Part shown: positions 10,334-22,600 of the stretch, one piece after another
How positions within the stretch are numbered: position 1 is the stretch's first letter
Layout: every line of letters begins with the position of its first letter
Assembly (NCBI GenBank): GCA_027600665.1
Contig: JADGJL010000067.1
Span: 1 to 48,830 of the forward strand
Source of the DNA: Irineochytrium annulatum
Lineage: Eukaryota; Chytridiomycota; Chytridiomycetes; Chytridiales; Chytridiaceae
Direction: 5' to 3'
Length of the DNA stretch: 48,830 bases
Made by a program: the position numbers and the translations under genes
Notes under the pieces: generated by a model
Told to the model about the DNA's origin: nothing
Seen by the model: the letters and a program-made list of their open reading frames with translations, nothing else
The model's database searches: none

Positions 10334-11422
10334 TTAAGGCATTCCCTTTGCGAGACCCTGGGCCTCGTAGTAAGGCGACAGGATCCCCATAACCTTCTCG
10401 AGCCCGCTCAACCAGTTCTTGAACTCGTCGTCGAAGCCAGGTGCGGAGTTGCCGAGCTTCTCGTAAAAGTCCTTCCGGGTCGGGCAGGCCCTCATTGCCA
10501 TCTTAAAAAGGAGAAACTCTGTGATTAGACTCCTCGCCACGAAAGCTTTAACGGTGCGAAGGTCCTCCAAAAGGCTTCAACTTCATCCATTTCCCTCGGG
10601 CCACCACCTCTAATCATCGATCCTTCTCTCAGGAGCCAATACGCTCCGTCCATCAATCTTCTCCATCCATTTACCCATCCACATTTCGTCCATAGTCTCC
10701 ACAATCCATCCCTTCTAAACTTCCTTCATCCCATCTCCCATCTCCCCCAAAACATACCGAAAAGACGGGCCTGACAACAAAGCTGTGGAAGGGCGCGAGG
10801 GTGGCCGAGTAAGCGGCGTTGAAGCTGACGCTGAGCTCCTCGGCCGGGTTCTCAACGCTCCTCCTCAGGCCAATGGCCGTGAACTCGAGCGTCCGCTTGA
10901 GCCAGAGCATGCCCTCGGTCGCGACGCGCTTCTTGTCCCCCTTCTCGCCCTCGACGATCGACTGGAGGGTCGTGTACTTGGCAGGGTCCTCGGCGTGCTT
11001 GGTGCGGATTTTCTGTGGATCGCAGGGGTAAGGAAGGAAGTTTAGAAGTGTGATGGGGAACAGACAAAACAAACAAAGCTCACAGTGACGTTGCCGACGA
11101 TGTCGGACTTGATCATGCCAAGACCGGAGCCCAGCTTGTCTGCAGGAAAGATCGGTTAGCAAACGATCGCAAAGCTTCCACACCGTCATCCCTTTCATCC
11201 GACGTCCGCGATCCCGCGATTCCACTCCCTCCCACCACCATCACCATCTTCCCGCGTCCTCCAACAGCATCCCCGCATGCCCTGTTCTCGTCCGCCGAAA
11301 AGCTCACCAAAGATCCCAGCAACGCCATCGCAAGCGTTGCAGAACGAGACGAGGTCGATCCCCTGAGTGGCCGGGTCGATGTTGACCGAGTTGAAGGACG
11401 TGACGGACTGGAAGTAGGCCAT
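10334..11422 (-). CDS. Glycolipid transfer protein (GLTP domain)
   Basis: Four exons (11422-11308, 11139-11084, 11012-10758, 10501-10334) give 197 residues, close to the 209 of human GLTP. Lines of similarity run the whole length: IFDKLGSGLGMIKSDIVGNV corresponds to the human FFDCLGSPVF/IKADISGNI stretch, then KYTTLQSIVEGEK, MLWLKRTLEF and FHSFVV. The residues that grip the glycolipid headgroup in GLTP (Asp, Asn and Lys of the KADISGNITK motif, the Trp of MWLKR, and the conserved His) are all visible as KSDIVGNVTK, LWLKR and FHSF. The protein should move glycosphingolipids between membranes as a soluble cytosolic carrier; its fungal relatives include HET-C2. The start is the first true ATG (MAYFQSV). 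The last intron (10502-10757) is long for this locus; the acceptor next to MAMRACP was chosen because it alone keeps phase and the family alignment. Confidence 0.9.
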
Positions 11423-12214
11423 GTTGGAATGCAAGGCGATGCGATAGGGAAAGTGAAGTGAATAGTGATCTGGAGACGAGTCGAAGGCGGGAGGTTGCTG
11501 GATTTATAGGAAGTTTGACGAGGGTGAATTCCCCCCCCCCCCAAGCAGGCCTGCTGGTATTCCACTGCAGCAGCTGGGCCATTGAAAGCAATCGGGGGAT
11601 CGAATGCTGACGGCCGCAAGCGAGGGGTGAGCCAGAGAGAGGGGACCATATTTGCTTCGGGGCAGGCCGGGCACGTCGCAAGTGAGATATTGGACTTTCA
11701 ACTGATTAAACAACCGACGGTTGCTCTCAAGGACAGTAAAGGACAGTCACCAGCCCATCGCGTGGTTGGGCCGACGACGGTGCCAGTCCATGCGGCTTCA
11801 CCTGCTCTGCTCGTAGTGGAAATCTCGCCCCTCTTTTCATCACGACCTTAACAGCCGCGTCCCCCTCGTCTTCAATGGACCTCCCAATCGAAGCGGGCAT
11901 TCCGAACGTCGTCGCGTCAGTATTAACAGTGGAATGTGGGATTGTTTGGAATGGCCGCGCTGTTTGCCCAATGCGCTTGACTGTCCCCCCCAACCCCTCC
12001 GGGCCGAGCGATGAGTCGATGTCGCATGGATGTGGGGTGGTTGACATGCCGAGAAGCTTGAAAGTGCAGTTTGAAAATTGAGCCTAGTTGACGCTCTCCC
12101 ACACACCCTTCGCTCTCCTGGACGTCGATTTTCTCCGACCTCCGTCGTCCTCGTGGCCGGGGTCTTCGTCAGTCCTGAGAGAAGCTCGAAGACCCGAGAC
12201 GCTGCTCGAACGAG
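11423..12214. other. Divergent intergenic region between GLTP and the hydrolase
   Basis: About 790 bp between two start codons pointing apart. It contains a run of 14 C at about 11530-11543 and otherwise mixed sequence. Long open frames here are out-of-phase GC-rich frames without domains. Promoters of both genes are expected, but no specific element is identifiable. Confidence 0.4.
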
Positions 12215-13483
12215 ATGTCGCTCAAGTCGAAGAACACCGAGCCTCCGCGTCGCCGTTGCGCGTCCTGGGCCTGGCGATGCGCGATCGTCCTCCCGCTCCT
12301 CCTCACGGCCGCGTTCGCCCTCCTCCCAATCCTTCTCCTGGCCGTCATCCACCTCCCGACCGACCACTTCTCCGACGTCCCCATCCCTCCACCACGCGTG
12401 GACCCGATCGACGCCCTCTACACCTCCGTGACCGAGAACCTGCACGAGGGTCACCCGTCGCACCACTGGCGATCCATTCCGCAATCAGATCCGCCCCCCG
12501 CGCCGCTCGGCGCCGTCCTGCTCCTCCACGGCTTCCCGGAAAGCGGAAGGCTGTCTTGGAGGCATCAGATGCCCGCGCTCGCGGGGGCCGGATACGACGT
12601 CATTGTGCCGGATCTGCGGGGGTTCAACGGGAGCGCCGGTGGATCGCTGACGGCGCGGGATAGCCACTCGGACGGCATGCTGCTGGATCTGGAGGTGCTG
12701 CTCTCGCGGACGATCTGGGCGGACGACGACGACGACGACGGCGAAAGTGGAGCAGCAAGCCGGGGGAGGAGGAGTAGGAGGATGAGGAGGAGATTATGCG
12801 TCGTCGGGCACGACTGGGGCGCCGTCCCCGCGTGGGACATCGCGCTGCGACACCCGGATGATTTGGCGTGCCTGGTGATCCTGAACGGCCCGCACGGGGG
12901 CGTGTACATGCGTCACCTGAAGAGGGAGCCGGTCTTGACGCTGAAGCACGCGTGGTACGTTGTGTGGTTCCTGATCATGGGGGAATGGGCCGACGCCGTG
13001 ATCGGGTACGCGAGGTATGAGGTTCTGGAGCGGTTTGCCCTGGGCAGCTCGACGAAAGGCGCCTTCTCGAAGGAGGATGCGATGGCTTATCGGGAGCTGT
13101 GGGGACGACCGGGGGTGATGAAGACGATGGTTGAGTAGCTTTCCGGTTTTATCCAGAAAAAACCGCTCTTTTCTCTTAACCATTATTGTTTTCTCGACTT
13201 GCAGCTTGGTTGGTACCAGTACGTCAAAGAACGTCTCGCGGGCAACCGGATTGACGTCCCGCCACCCTCTGTCGAGACGATACCATCGGACATCCCCGTC
13301 GTCACGATCTGGGGCAAGCGGGACGCCTACCTTCCGCTCGCGATCGGGACGGACGCGAAGGGCCTTCTTGCGCCGCACATGGAGTTCCATTTCTTTGAAA
13401 ACGGCACGCACTGGGTCCAGCACGACCACAGGGACGAGGTGAATGCCATCTTGTTGGACACCTTGAAGGGGGCGAGGTGGTGA
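12215..13483 (+). CDS. Alpha/beta-hydrolase of the epoxide hydrolase type, N-terminally membrane-anchored
   Basis: Two exons (12215-13129, 13205-13483) give 397 residues. A hydrophobic stretch at about residues 18-46 follows a basic head and should anchor the protein in a membrane, as in microsomal epoxide hydrolases. The fold's motifs are in order: HGFPES (oxyanion loop HGxP), DLRGFNGS, VVGHDWGAVPA with Asp as nucleophile (typical of epoxide hydrolases and dehalogenases rather than Ser esterases), WGKRDAYLPL with the charge-relay Asp, and FFENGTHWVQHD with the catalytic His. The likely reaction is hydrolysis of an epoxide to a diol, in detoxification or lipid metabolism; the substrate cannot be read from sequence. 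A loop after the DLRG block holds a run of six Asp followed by a Gly/Arg-rich stretch, probably disordered. The start chosen is the ATG that opens the basic head. Confidence 0.87.
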
Positions 13484-14073
13484 AGCGGTCGGAAGGTTGG
13501 ATTTGTGGACTACTAGGGTGGGAATGATGGCATGAATGGGGGCTTTATCTTTTGCTGCATGTATTTTCGGTTGCAGTTCTGAACCATTGGACTTCTAATT
13601 TGCATAGCATTCCCTATTGAACCTATTTGTACATCACTCACTTGCATATGTAAACTTCCTTGTGGAGTCGTTTCGACCATCGATTGTGAATGACGTTGCA
13701 GTCACAGCCCCTGTGTATGTTAGCCGATGTGGCCACTCTTCCACACTGACTAGGAGAATGAGGGAGACAAGGCGAAGGCTGCAAAAAGAGGGAGGCAACG
13801 GGAAATGGAGGAGGACAGAACTTCGGAGCGTCAGCTGCTCAAGCAACAGAGGCATGTGTTCATGGAGGATATGCGTTTGAGTATTCATTGCAGGCCGTTT
13901 ATTAAGATGCCATTTCATCAGGTGCTTACCGGTGTATAATTCTTGGTAACAGCACGCCGCGAGCATAATGAAATGTAGTTATTTTCATCGATTCTCAACG
14001 AGCGCTGATGCTGTCAGCACCCTTTTTTGGTATATACATTCGCTCGGTACGGAATCGCGAATGATTGAAACTC
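13484..14073. other. Intergenic region between the hydrolase and cyclase-array gene A (convergent)
   Basis: About 590 bp between two stop codons, A/T-richer than the flanking genes. It should contain both 3' UTRs. No coding, repeat or RNA feature is seen. Confidence 0.4.
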
Positions 14074-17000
14074 TTATTGGCTGGCTTGCAAGGCGTTCAT
14101 CCAAACCTGAAGCCTCGCGAATGATTTGGAGAACTCCACGACCGCAGCTTCCGTATATCTTTGCCTCTCGTTCGTCTTGGAGTCACAAATCGCGATCGTG
14201 GCGCAAACGTAGCCTCGGAGCGCCGCCCAGTCCTTCACCTTCTTGCCGTCCTTCCCTCTGAGCATCGATTTCAACTTCTCCAGCGACCCCAATTTACCAA
14301 CCCTCCGCCGATTTGATAGTCTGCTCAGTATTGCGTTGGCTGCATGAAGAGCCCATAGCGAGAGCACGGAGCGCATTTCTTTGTGCGCGAACTTGTTTGC
14401 CTTCGCTAGCAATGATAACGCATGCAGAATCTGCTGTCGGTGCTTGGATGGTTCGGCCTCTCGCTGATTATGCGTGTAGCGTGTCGGGAACAGCAGCATC
14501 AGGCTCATGAAAATGAGGTGCGGTGACAGATTCGCGAAATCTAAAAATCGCGGGTTTCTATACTGAAGTACTTGAGCCATGTCAGAGTATATCTGGCACG
14601 CGTCGGAGTGACTCCCTGTGAGCATTTCCTGCAGTAGCAGCGGCATTTTGTAGAGCGCTCTGTGGAACCGATTCCCAATCTTTTCGGTCTGCGTGATCGC
14701 CATCCTCGTCCAAACATTGGCCTCGTCATCGTCGCGTCCCGTGAACCAGAGGTGGCGAGCGATGACGCAGGACGACGTTGCTAGCAGGTAGTGATTGCTG
14801 CTTCTCTTAAATTCCTCCGACGCTGCAAGGCACTCCGTCAACCCTTCGATCGCATCGTTGAGCGACTCTCCCTTGGACCACATAAACTGGGTTTGAAGCA
14901 GCTGGCCGACGCAGGCGTACAATACTTGATGCTTAACCCGCCCTAATTCGATGGCTGGGCCCATCAGCTGTCGAGCGACAGCAACGTTGCCTCGAACGTA
15001 TTCGCCCATACTGACGAAAAGGTCCGAGTGGAAAACGCTCATGGACTGTTCGGGCCGTAATCTGGCTCTCAGCAGCGCGTGCCGTTTACGGAACAACGTC
15101 CCCGCCTTGGGCGAGAGCTGCATCAGCATGAAAGCCAGATACCCGAAAGTGAGACACGCGGGGACGGGCTGCGATATCACATTCCGAACGGTCATGTTGG
15201 CCATCAACAATGCGCACAGCGTTCGTTGATGATATAACTCCGGAACCAATAAAGACTCGTCGTCCGTCAGCAAGACAATCATGAATGTCGTGAGGGTGCC
15301 GATCGTGAAGGCCACTCTGTCGGGGTCGGGCTTCGCGCGACTCTTGATGTCCCGCTTGCCGCCGGCGGCTCGCCGCCACAACCACATTTGCAGCAGCATT
15401 TGTTTGTGGTACTCTCTCTTACATTCGCGAAGGCCGTCGGGGAAGTACACGCCGAGCGAATTGAGCATCTCCCTGAATAGGGGCACACATTTGATGTGCT
15501 GCCCGTTTAACCTGTAGTTGTCCGCGAGCATGCGCTTCCACCGCACTATGTCCATTTGTGACGGCATGGCGTCCGATGCGTCTTCCTGCGCTAAGCCTGC
15601 ACGCTCCATTTGCCGTGCCTTTACTGCCGCCAGCAGAAACTCCATCGTATTGATACATTCGATAACCATGTACTTTCGCGAGTAGACCAAACTGAAGCGA
15701 TTATGTCAGCTACTTCATGAAGTGAAAAGTTCCGACTTACCCCAGGGCGTCGAAGTATTTTACAATTTTTTGGAAGTCGCCCGTCCGGCCGAAGTGGTAA
15801 GCAACCAGCGGCAGGAGAAATTCATCGCCGTCGGATTCTCCATTCGCCGACCCGCGTTTTTTCATTACTTCTTCCAGGTGATATGCCACCTTAAGATGCA
15901 TGGTCTTTCTGTCCGAAAAAGATATTCCCTCGTAAATGCAGTTCAAGATCGATATGTGCCGGAAGAAATATGCTCGCTCCCCGATATTAGTCGCGGCGAT
16001 TGAAAGGAAGCAGAAAAGATCATGGGATGCAATCCACGGGTCAACGTTTTCAAGCTGCAGGTCGAGATCAAAAATGTTCGCGATAATTGCAACGTCAAAG
16101 TATTGACCTAGGCATGCCGCGTATCTGAAAAAAGTCTTTGTCTGCGTGTCGAGGCTGTCGTACTGCGTCTGCACCAATAGTTAATATTTGGGCTAACATA
16201 TGACCTTCATACCTGAATTCCGGACGCGACGTCGAACTTCAGATTTTCTACTACGCCCTCATCCATGTAGAGCACACCTTCCTTCAATGTGGAGTTCGCG
16301 AGGATCATCTCGCGCTGGCTGGAGACGCAGGTCGATATGAGAAGGGGGCTGGCGCTGCCTCCCAATAATTCAAATATTGAATCCATTAGCGCTGAGTCGA
16401 TGGTGTGGAGGCCGGGGACTTGCAGACAGCTGACCTGAAAGTTATGCCGCGTAAGATGCTGTGGTTCGGAAAGGCAGAAAACTTACGATTAAAGCGCTTG
16501 CATCCTGTTTCGTAAATCCGTTCAGCTGAATGTGTGTTGACAACGAATTCTCCATTATCATTTTGATGGAATGCACAACGTAGTCTGAGGTCGGCCTGGT
16601 GAATATTAAAATTCCGATCTAACATGATGTCAGTTTCCGCAATTCATCGTGTGTTAATGCCACCTTTGGACATTCTTGGGATAAAAGCAAGATGGTTTGC
16701 ATGGATGCAGTGTCGATCCACTGCAGCATTGTTAGATACAAAACTAGCTTGCTTTGATGTACCTGAGCGTCGTCCAGAAAGATCACCATCGGGGCTGAAG
16801 AGCTTTCCGTATATTTCCGAATAATTTGCAGGACAATCGACTGCAATATGCTCGCCCGCTTTTCCGCCGTTAAACCCTTCATTACCGCGGATTCTTCCAA
16901 TGAAACGGGAAAAATTGATCTGATCTTGAGGTCAGTTTGTTACTCTGCACTAACTACGAACTCGCCTTAAAAGCGACGCCGTCTCCGGAACAATGTTGCA

Positions 17001-19370
17001 ATCGTGAAGTACGCGAAGGAGATTAGCTGTGAAAAGATCATCCTGCCCATCGGGAAACCCGCTTCGAAATGAGGCCTGCGAGGTGCAGCTTGATCGGTGC
17101 GCCTTCCGAAGCGGCGTTAACGTTTGGTCCGCCATCTCCGCCATCTCCGTTACGATGCGCTGGAGGAGCCCACATATTGCAAAGTATGGGTTACCCTGGT
17201 CTACGGTAGAACCCTGACACAGGCTGCTCGCGAAGTGAGATTAATGTCAAGCAGAAATGGTGGCCGACGGCACCCACCTTATGCTCACGCCGTGAGGCTC
17301 AAGAACGCTGATTGCGGCGTTCAAAAAGCTGGTCTTACCAACGCCACTGGGGCCTTCGACGACGGCAAGGAGCTGAGATGCACCGTTCAGCCAGCCCATC
17401 GCCGCTGATACCAACCGCTCCTTCTCCTTCACGTAGCCGACTTCCTTTGGCAGTAGGGGCGCAGCTGCCGAAGAGCTACTGTCATTAGCCAAAGACCAGG
17501 CTCCGACGGGCCGTTTCTTCCCTTTTACCTATGCGAATTCAGAACATAATGTGGGTGCGGAAGGCTCAGCATACCATATGCTCCCCGAGAAAAGTGTGTA
17601 CTCCTATAGCCGCAGTCGCCACGTGTGTCGTATAGTCACAAACGACGCCGTCATCTGTGAAACTAAGCAGGCGGGCGGCTAAGTTGACCGAGTCACCTTT
17701 TGCGATTGCATTAGTCACGTTGCGTTTAGAACTATGGTTTACCAAGGCCTGTCGAATCGGCTCTGATCTCGTTTCCAAGCACTGAGATGAGGATTTCTCC
17801 GGTCGCCAAAGACACTGCCACGCCGTGCTCAGGCGCCAGCTTCCTCCACACCTTTACAAATGCCAGGCTTGCCTCCACCGCATTATTCGAGCTGTCGCCA
17901 CGGTGGAATGGCGGCAGTCCAAAGAATGCCAACATCGTTTGACCCTTGTCGTCAACTGTAGTTCACTTAGGCAACAAAATCGGTGGACGTTAGAAAAAAA
18001 ATTGTGATCACCTGCAAACTGCTGAAATACTCCGTGATGCTTGCCGACAGAATTGATGAAGGCCGTCATGCAGCTCTGAGCGCGCAAGACGTTGAAGGTC
18101 CATTTTAGTTTCACGAAGGCGGCCGTGATGAAGCGGTATTCGTTGCTGAGGGCCATAGTTGTATGGGAAGAGTCTCGGCGGGTCTCCATCACGCGATGCG
18201 CCAGGGCTGTCGGTAGGAATTTGAGGAGGCGGTAGTGCTGTTCATCGCTGAGGATAAGCTGGATTGGATTGGGAGAAACAGGTCTCTCGAGATAGGGAGC
18301 GGGCCAAGTAATTGAAGCGATCTTCTCGCCCGCGAGGACAATACATCCGTTGGTTCCTACAGCGACGGGGTCGCCATGATTAAAGCCTGATAACGTCCAG
18401 GCAGCGTCGGAGACGCCAAGCTGGCCTACAAAGAGCAAAGATGTGAGCTGCAGAGCGATGCGGCATCAGTCCCACCTTTCCCCGTGCTGTCCAGAATTGC
18501 TTTCATGTCCTCAAGGCAATCCCCGTGGATCAAGTACTCTAGCCTCGAGTTCGGTGAGCCAATGATGCACCGATCCACCACCCCGCATGTCGCAGCGATA
18601 TGAAGCTGTAGCGAAAGTTTCGACATGGAACCGTTGGTGGAGCTTCTTCTTGGGGCCGGGCTGGGCACTTTAGTAGACGGCGTTCTGCTCGCGACCTTGT
18701 TGGCTCGCCCGGAGACGTGGTTCATGTGGTCGTCGTCCTCCTCTGCCGCGGTGTCAAGATCAAGCTCACAAACCTCCCCGATGTTCACATACGCCGACAG
18801 GTCGACGTCAACGCACGGCAGCTCCGCCATAATGGTCGCGCAGCACAGGACCCCCCGGCGTGCGACCTCGCGCTTGGCCGACGCGTCATGTTGTTGCGGG
18901 GATCGTGGCGGGCAGAAGCTTACTAAAACAGCGTCACCGAGGAACTTGATGATGTCGCCACCAAAGCTGTGCAAGATCCGGATGAGGTTGTCGAGAAACT
19001 TGGACACTGTGGAGGAAATTACTTCCGAGGACACCTTCCCGGCCGTTGCCTAGTAAGGCATGTGAGTTGTCCGTCGAGACGACGAGGAAATAAAGGTGGT
19101 GAAATCCTATCGTACCAGAACCGAGGTAAAATTGGAGTATCCGCTGATGTCGATCATAACCTGCATAAGACGCGTCAACACAGTCAAATAATAATCTGCA
19201 GGCGCGCCACAACCCACCATCATCATGAAGCCGGTTTCGACGAATGGCTCGCCCTTCCGCAGGCCCCGAGATAGCTCGTCCCACGTCGCATCGTTGCGGA
19301 CGATTTCGCGAACGTACGCGGACGCGAACGACGACGCAGGCCACGAACTGTGCTGTTTCGCGGACTGCAT
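14074..19370 (-). CDS. Soluble adenylyl cyclase-like protein, array copy A (C1-C2-ATPase-helical)
   Basis: Fourteen exons read in one frame from ATG 19370, about 1,540 residues. First exons: 19370-19218, 19160-19116, 19049-18476, 18425-18012, 17955-17743, 17696-17575, 17528-17278, 17223-16966. C1 has both metal aspartates (MIDISGYS and KFLGDAV). A Ser-rich insert of about 70 residues follows NIGEV, then C1 closes with CIIGSPNSRLEYLIHGDC. C2 holds HHGVFQQF, DDKGQTMLAFFGLPPFH, STGLGDSVNLAARLL. The ATPase has a Walker A (EGPSGVGKTS) and Walker B (VIFLDDAQWID). About 750 mostly helical residues follow. Family knowledge: such C1-C2 pairs make cAMP from ATP, often stimulated by bicarbonate. The arginine in SRLEYLIHG aligns with the bicarbonate-binding Arg of human sAC as I recall it. 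One intron (donor 16960-16965) is GC-AG. An intron present in the other copies is missing at 17640, and a 44-nt intron at 16169-16212 is unique to this copy. No lesion seen. Confidence 0.9.
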
Positions 19371-19684
19371 CGCTCGTCGACTTGCTGGCACCGTGGGATT
19401 TACGGTCTTGCCATCAGCCTGCAACGGACGGGACCTTAAGATTTACTTCGGCTTGGTCTAGACGATACCGCCCGAAGGCCTGGTGACTCCTTCCCTAAGA
19501 TTTTCTGTTCAGTATTTATAAGGGTGAGCTTTACGCTTTTCAACGGGGATGTCCGAGTTCAAAGGCTTTCACTTGAGCTTTTATAGGGGTTTATCCTAAA
19601 ACAGCGTCTTTTACTAAAAATAAAGCAAACATAAAGTAACGGACTAATGACACGTTGGCATTTTTTTCTTTTTTAAGCGGAAGG
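19371..19684. promoter_or_regulatory. Short intergenic region between array copies A and B, with a TATA-like box for A
   Basis: Only 314 bp separate the copy B stop from the copy A start. On the minus strand, TATAAATA at 19520-19513 lies about 143 nt upstream of the copy A ATG. Copy B has a similar box at a similar distance. The rest should be copy B 3' UTR, including a T-rich tract at about 19660-19674. Confidence 0.4.
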
Positions 19685-22600
19685 CTACTCAATGATTTGT
19701 GATTTAAACCATGTTTGAAATCTTCTGAAAGTTTTTGAGAACTCGTAGTCTGCCGCTTCCTTGTACCGCTGCCTCTCTGTTTTTCTAGGATCACAAAAAG
19801 CGATGGTCGCACACACGTAGCCTCTAAGTACTGCCCACTCCTTAACTCGCTTGCCATCCCTGCCTTTGAGCATTCTCTTCAGCTTCGAAAGCGATCCACG
19901 ACCCCCTTTGTGGTCGGTAAACTTGCGGAGTATTACATTCGCCACATGCTGGGCCCAGTTCGAGAGAACACAGGGCATGTTCGGCATAAAGCTCAAGTTA
20001 GCCCGTGACAGCAACGATAGCGCATGCAAAATCTGAAGTCTTCGTTCCAACTGCATAGCTCGCCCCATTTTTTGCGCGAACGGTGCCGGGAACAGCAGCA
20101 GAAGACTCAAAAAGATCAAATGTGGCAGCAAGGTCCCAAACTCAAAGAATGTTGGTATCGGGGGCTGAAGCTCCCTGGCAAAATGCTGGTAAAAATCACA
20201 CGCTCCGGAGAAATTTCCAGTGAACAGCGCTTGTAGCAGCAAAGGTAATTTGAATATAGCCCTGTGATATCGATTTGGGGCTTTCTCCGTGTGCAGAGAG
20301 GCTATCGCTGTCCATTCCATTGCCTCCTTGTCATCGCCCATGAACCAGTAGTGTTGACCAACTGCGCTAGACACGAGAATCACCAAATAATTATTCCTGC
20401 CCTTTTTAAACTCCTCCGAAGCCGCAAGACCTTCTATTGCGCCATCCACATCGTCGTTGAGAGATTGGCCCTTCGACCGCATAAACTCCGTCGGCAAGCT
20501 GTTTCCAATTATTACCCAAAGTAGTGGCGTGTTTACGCGGCCAACAGATAGCCCCGCTTTCATGTGCTCGCGGCCCAAATCGGCATTCCCGAAAGCAAAG
20601 TTCACCATTCCCACCATAAACCCAGCGTGAAATAGAGAAGTGAGCTGTTCCGGAGGAACCTTCGAACGGATGCGCGCATAGCGTCTAAGATATAGCTTGG
20701 CTAGTGGTCTTGAGAGCTGCAATAACATTGCAGCAACGTACGCGCAGCTGTTTGCGAAGGCGATTCTCTGCGATTTGGCAGTCAAAATTGTCTGGTTGGC
20801 CATCAACAACGCGCACAGTGTTCTTTGGTATTTCAGCTCAGGGACCATTTGAGATTCGGGATCTAAACCCGTCGTGAGGCCGGTCATTAGTGTCGTTAAG
20901 GTGCTGATCATCAGCGCATTTTTTTCCGAGTTTGGGGCTTCCCGGCTTCTAATATCCTTTGACCCTCCATTTCGTTGCCAGAGCCATAATTGCAGCAGGA
21001 GCTGCTTTCTGTACGCCTTTTTGCACTTTTTGAGACCATCTGGAAAACTGACGCCAAGAGACTCGAGAACCTCTCGTAAGAGCGGCATCGATTTCATGTA
21101 CTTTCCATCCATCTTGTAGCTCTCCGCCAGCATCCGTTTCCAGCCGACAACCGCGAGCGTCGAAGGCATTGTCCCGCTGTTATCTCCAATCGTCGTCATC
21201 TGTGCCTGCTTCCGCTTTACGGCCTCGAGTAAAACCTCCATTGCTCTTATGCATTCGATTGGCATATACTTTCTCATGTAGAAGAGGCTGGACACCAGTA
21301 CGATTAGCGTGAAATCACGAAGTTAAGTTTCTTACCCCAAGGCGTCGAAGTATTTTACGATCTTATCAAAATTGCGAGTCCGGCCATAGTGATAAGCAAC
21401 GAGTGGCAGATAAAACTCGGCCTTAACTCCATCATTGATGGGTCCGCTATTCACCATCTCCTTCTCGAAGTGAGCCGCAATTTTTTGATGAATGGCTGTT
21501 CTCTCGGTAAATGATATTCCTTCGTAGATGCACGTCAGAATCGATATATGTCGAAAGTAGTAGCCCTTGTCGGTATCCGACTCAACCAGCGAAAGGAAAG
21601 AGAACAAATCGTGGGTCGCAACCCATTCCTCTGCTTCCTCGGCTTGCAGCCCCAAATCAAAAACAAGCAAAATCAAGGACGCGTCAAAGTACTGTCCAAG
21701 GCTCGCCGCATATTTCAGAAACGCCTTGAACTGAATGTTAAGACTGTCGTACTCTGCTTGAATGCCGGAACCAATGTCTAGCTTTAAGTTTTGCACTGCT
21801 TCCCTTTCCATGTATAATACGCCATCGCGGAGCTCAGAGCTATCCAGTATCAAATGTCGCTGACTTCTGATAATTGTCGATATTAACAACGGGCTGCCGT
21901 TTCCTCCTAACAGTTCAAATAGCGTGTCCAGCAGGGAAGTGGACAAAGTCAGGAGCCCTGGAACTTGAAGGCTGTTGACCTGTTGCTTGTTAGATCTTTG
22001 TATAAAGAACGGAGCATACAACAAGGACGCCCGCGTCAGGCTTCGTCAAGCCATTCAACGCAATATGTTTAAGATACTGGTTCTCCATAATCTGTTTAAG
22101 ACACGCTGTCCCGGTGTCCGAGATTGGTCGAGTTAAAATGAAGAGGCCAGTCTTTTTGGTTGTCAGTCATTATCGGTTTGGAACTGTGTGTCACCTTTGG
22201 ACACTCTTGCGATATAAGCAAAAGGATTTGCATTGAAGCTGTGTCTATCCACTGCGGAAGACAAATTTCAGCCGCAAAGAAGAGTGAGATAACGTACCTG
22301 CGCGTCGTCAAGTACAATTGCGGTCCGAAAACGCGATCGCTCGGTGTACATGTGAAGTAGTTTCAAAACCGTCGACTGCAAAATGCTTGCGCGCTTTTCG
22401 GACGGCATACTCGTTGTTGTTGGGGACTCCTCTAAAGAAATGGGGAAAATCGATCTAAATCGGTTTTTAGTCTAGCGACGGCGGTGGGACGTTAACCTCA
22501 AGATCGCCGCCGTTTCTAGTGCTATATTGCCCGCGCGCAGCACGAACAGGAGCTGCCTCGTGAAGTGGTCGACACTCTCCTCGAGTTCAGCTAGGTTTCG

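Noticed and set aside
11840..12663. Several long frames (up to 214 codons) around the hydrolase start on both strands
   Set aside because: They are compositional shadows of the GC-rich hydrolase exon; only the frame from 12215 has motifs.
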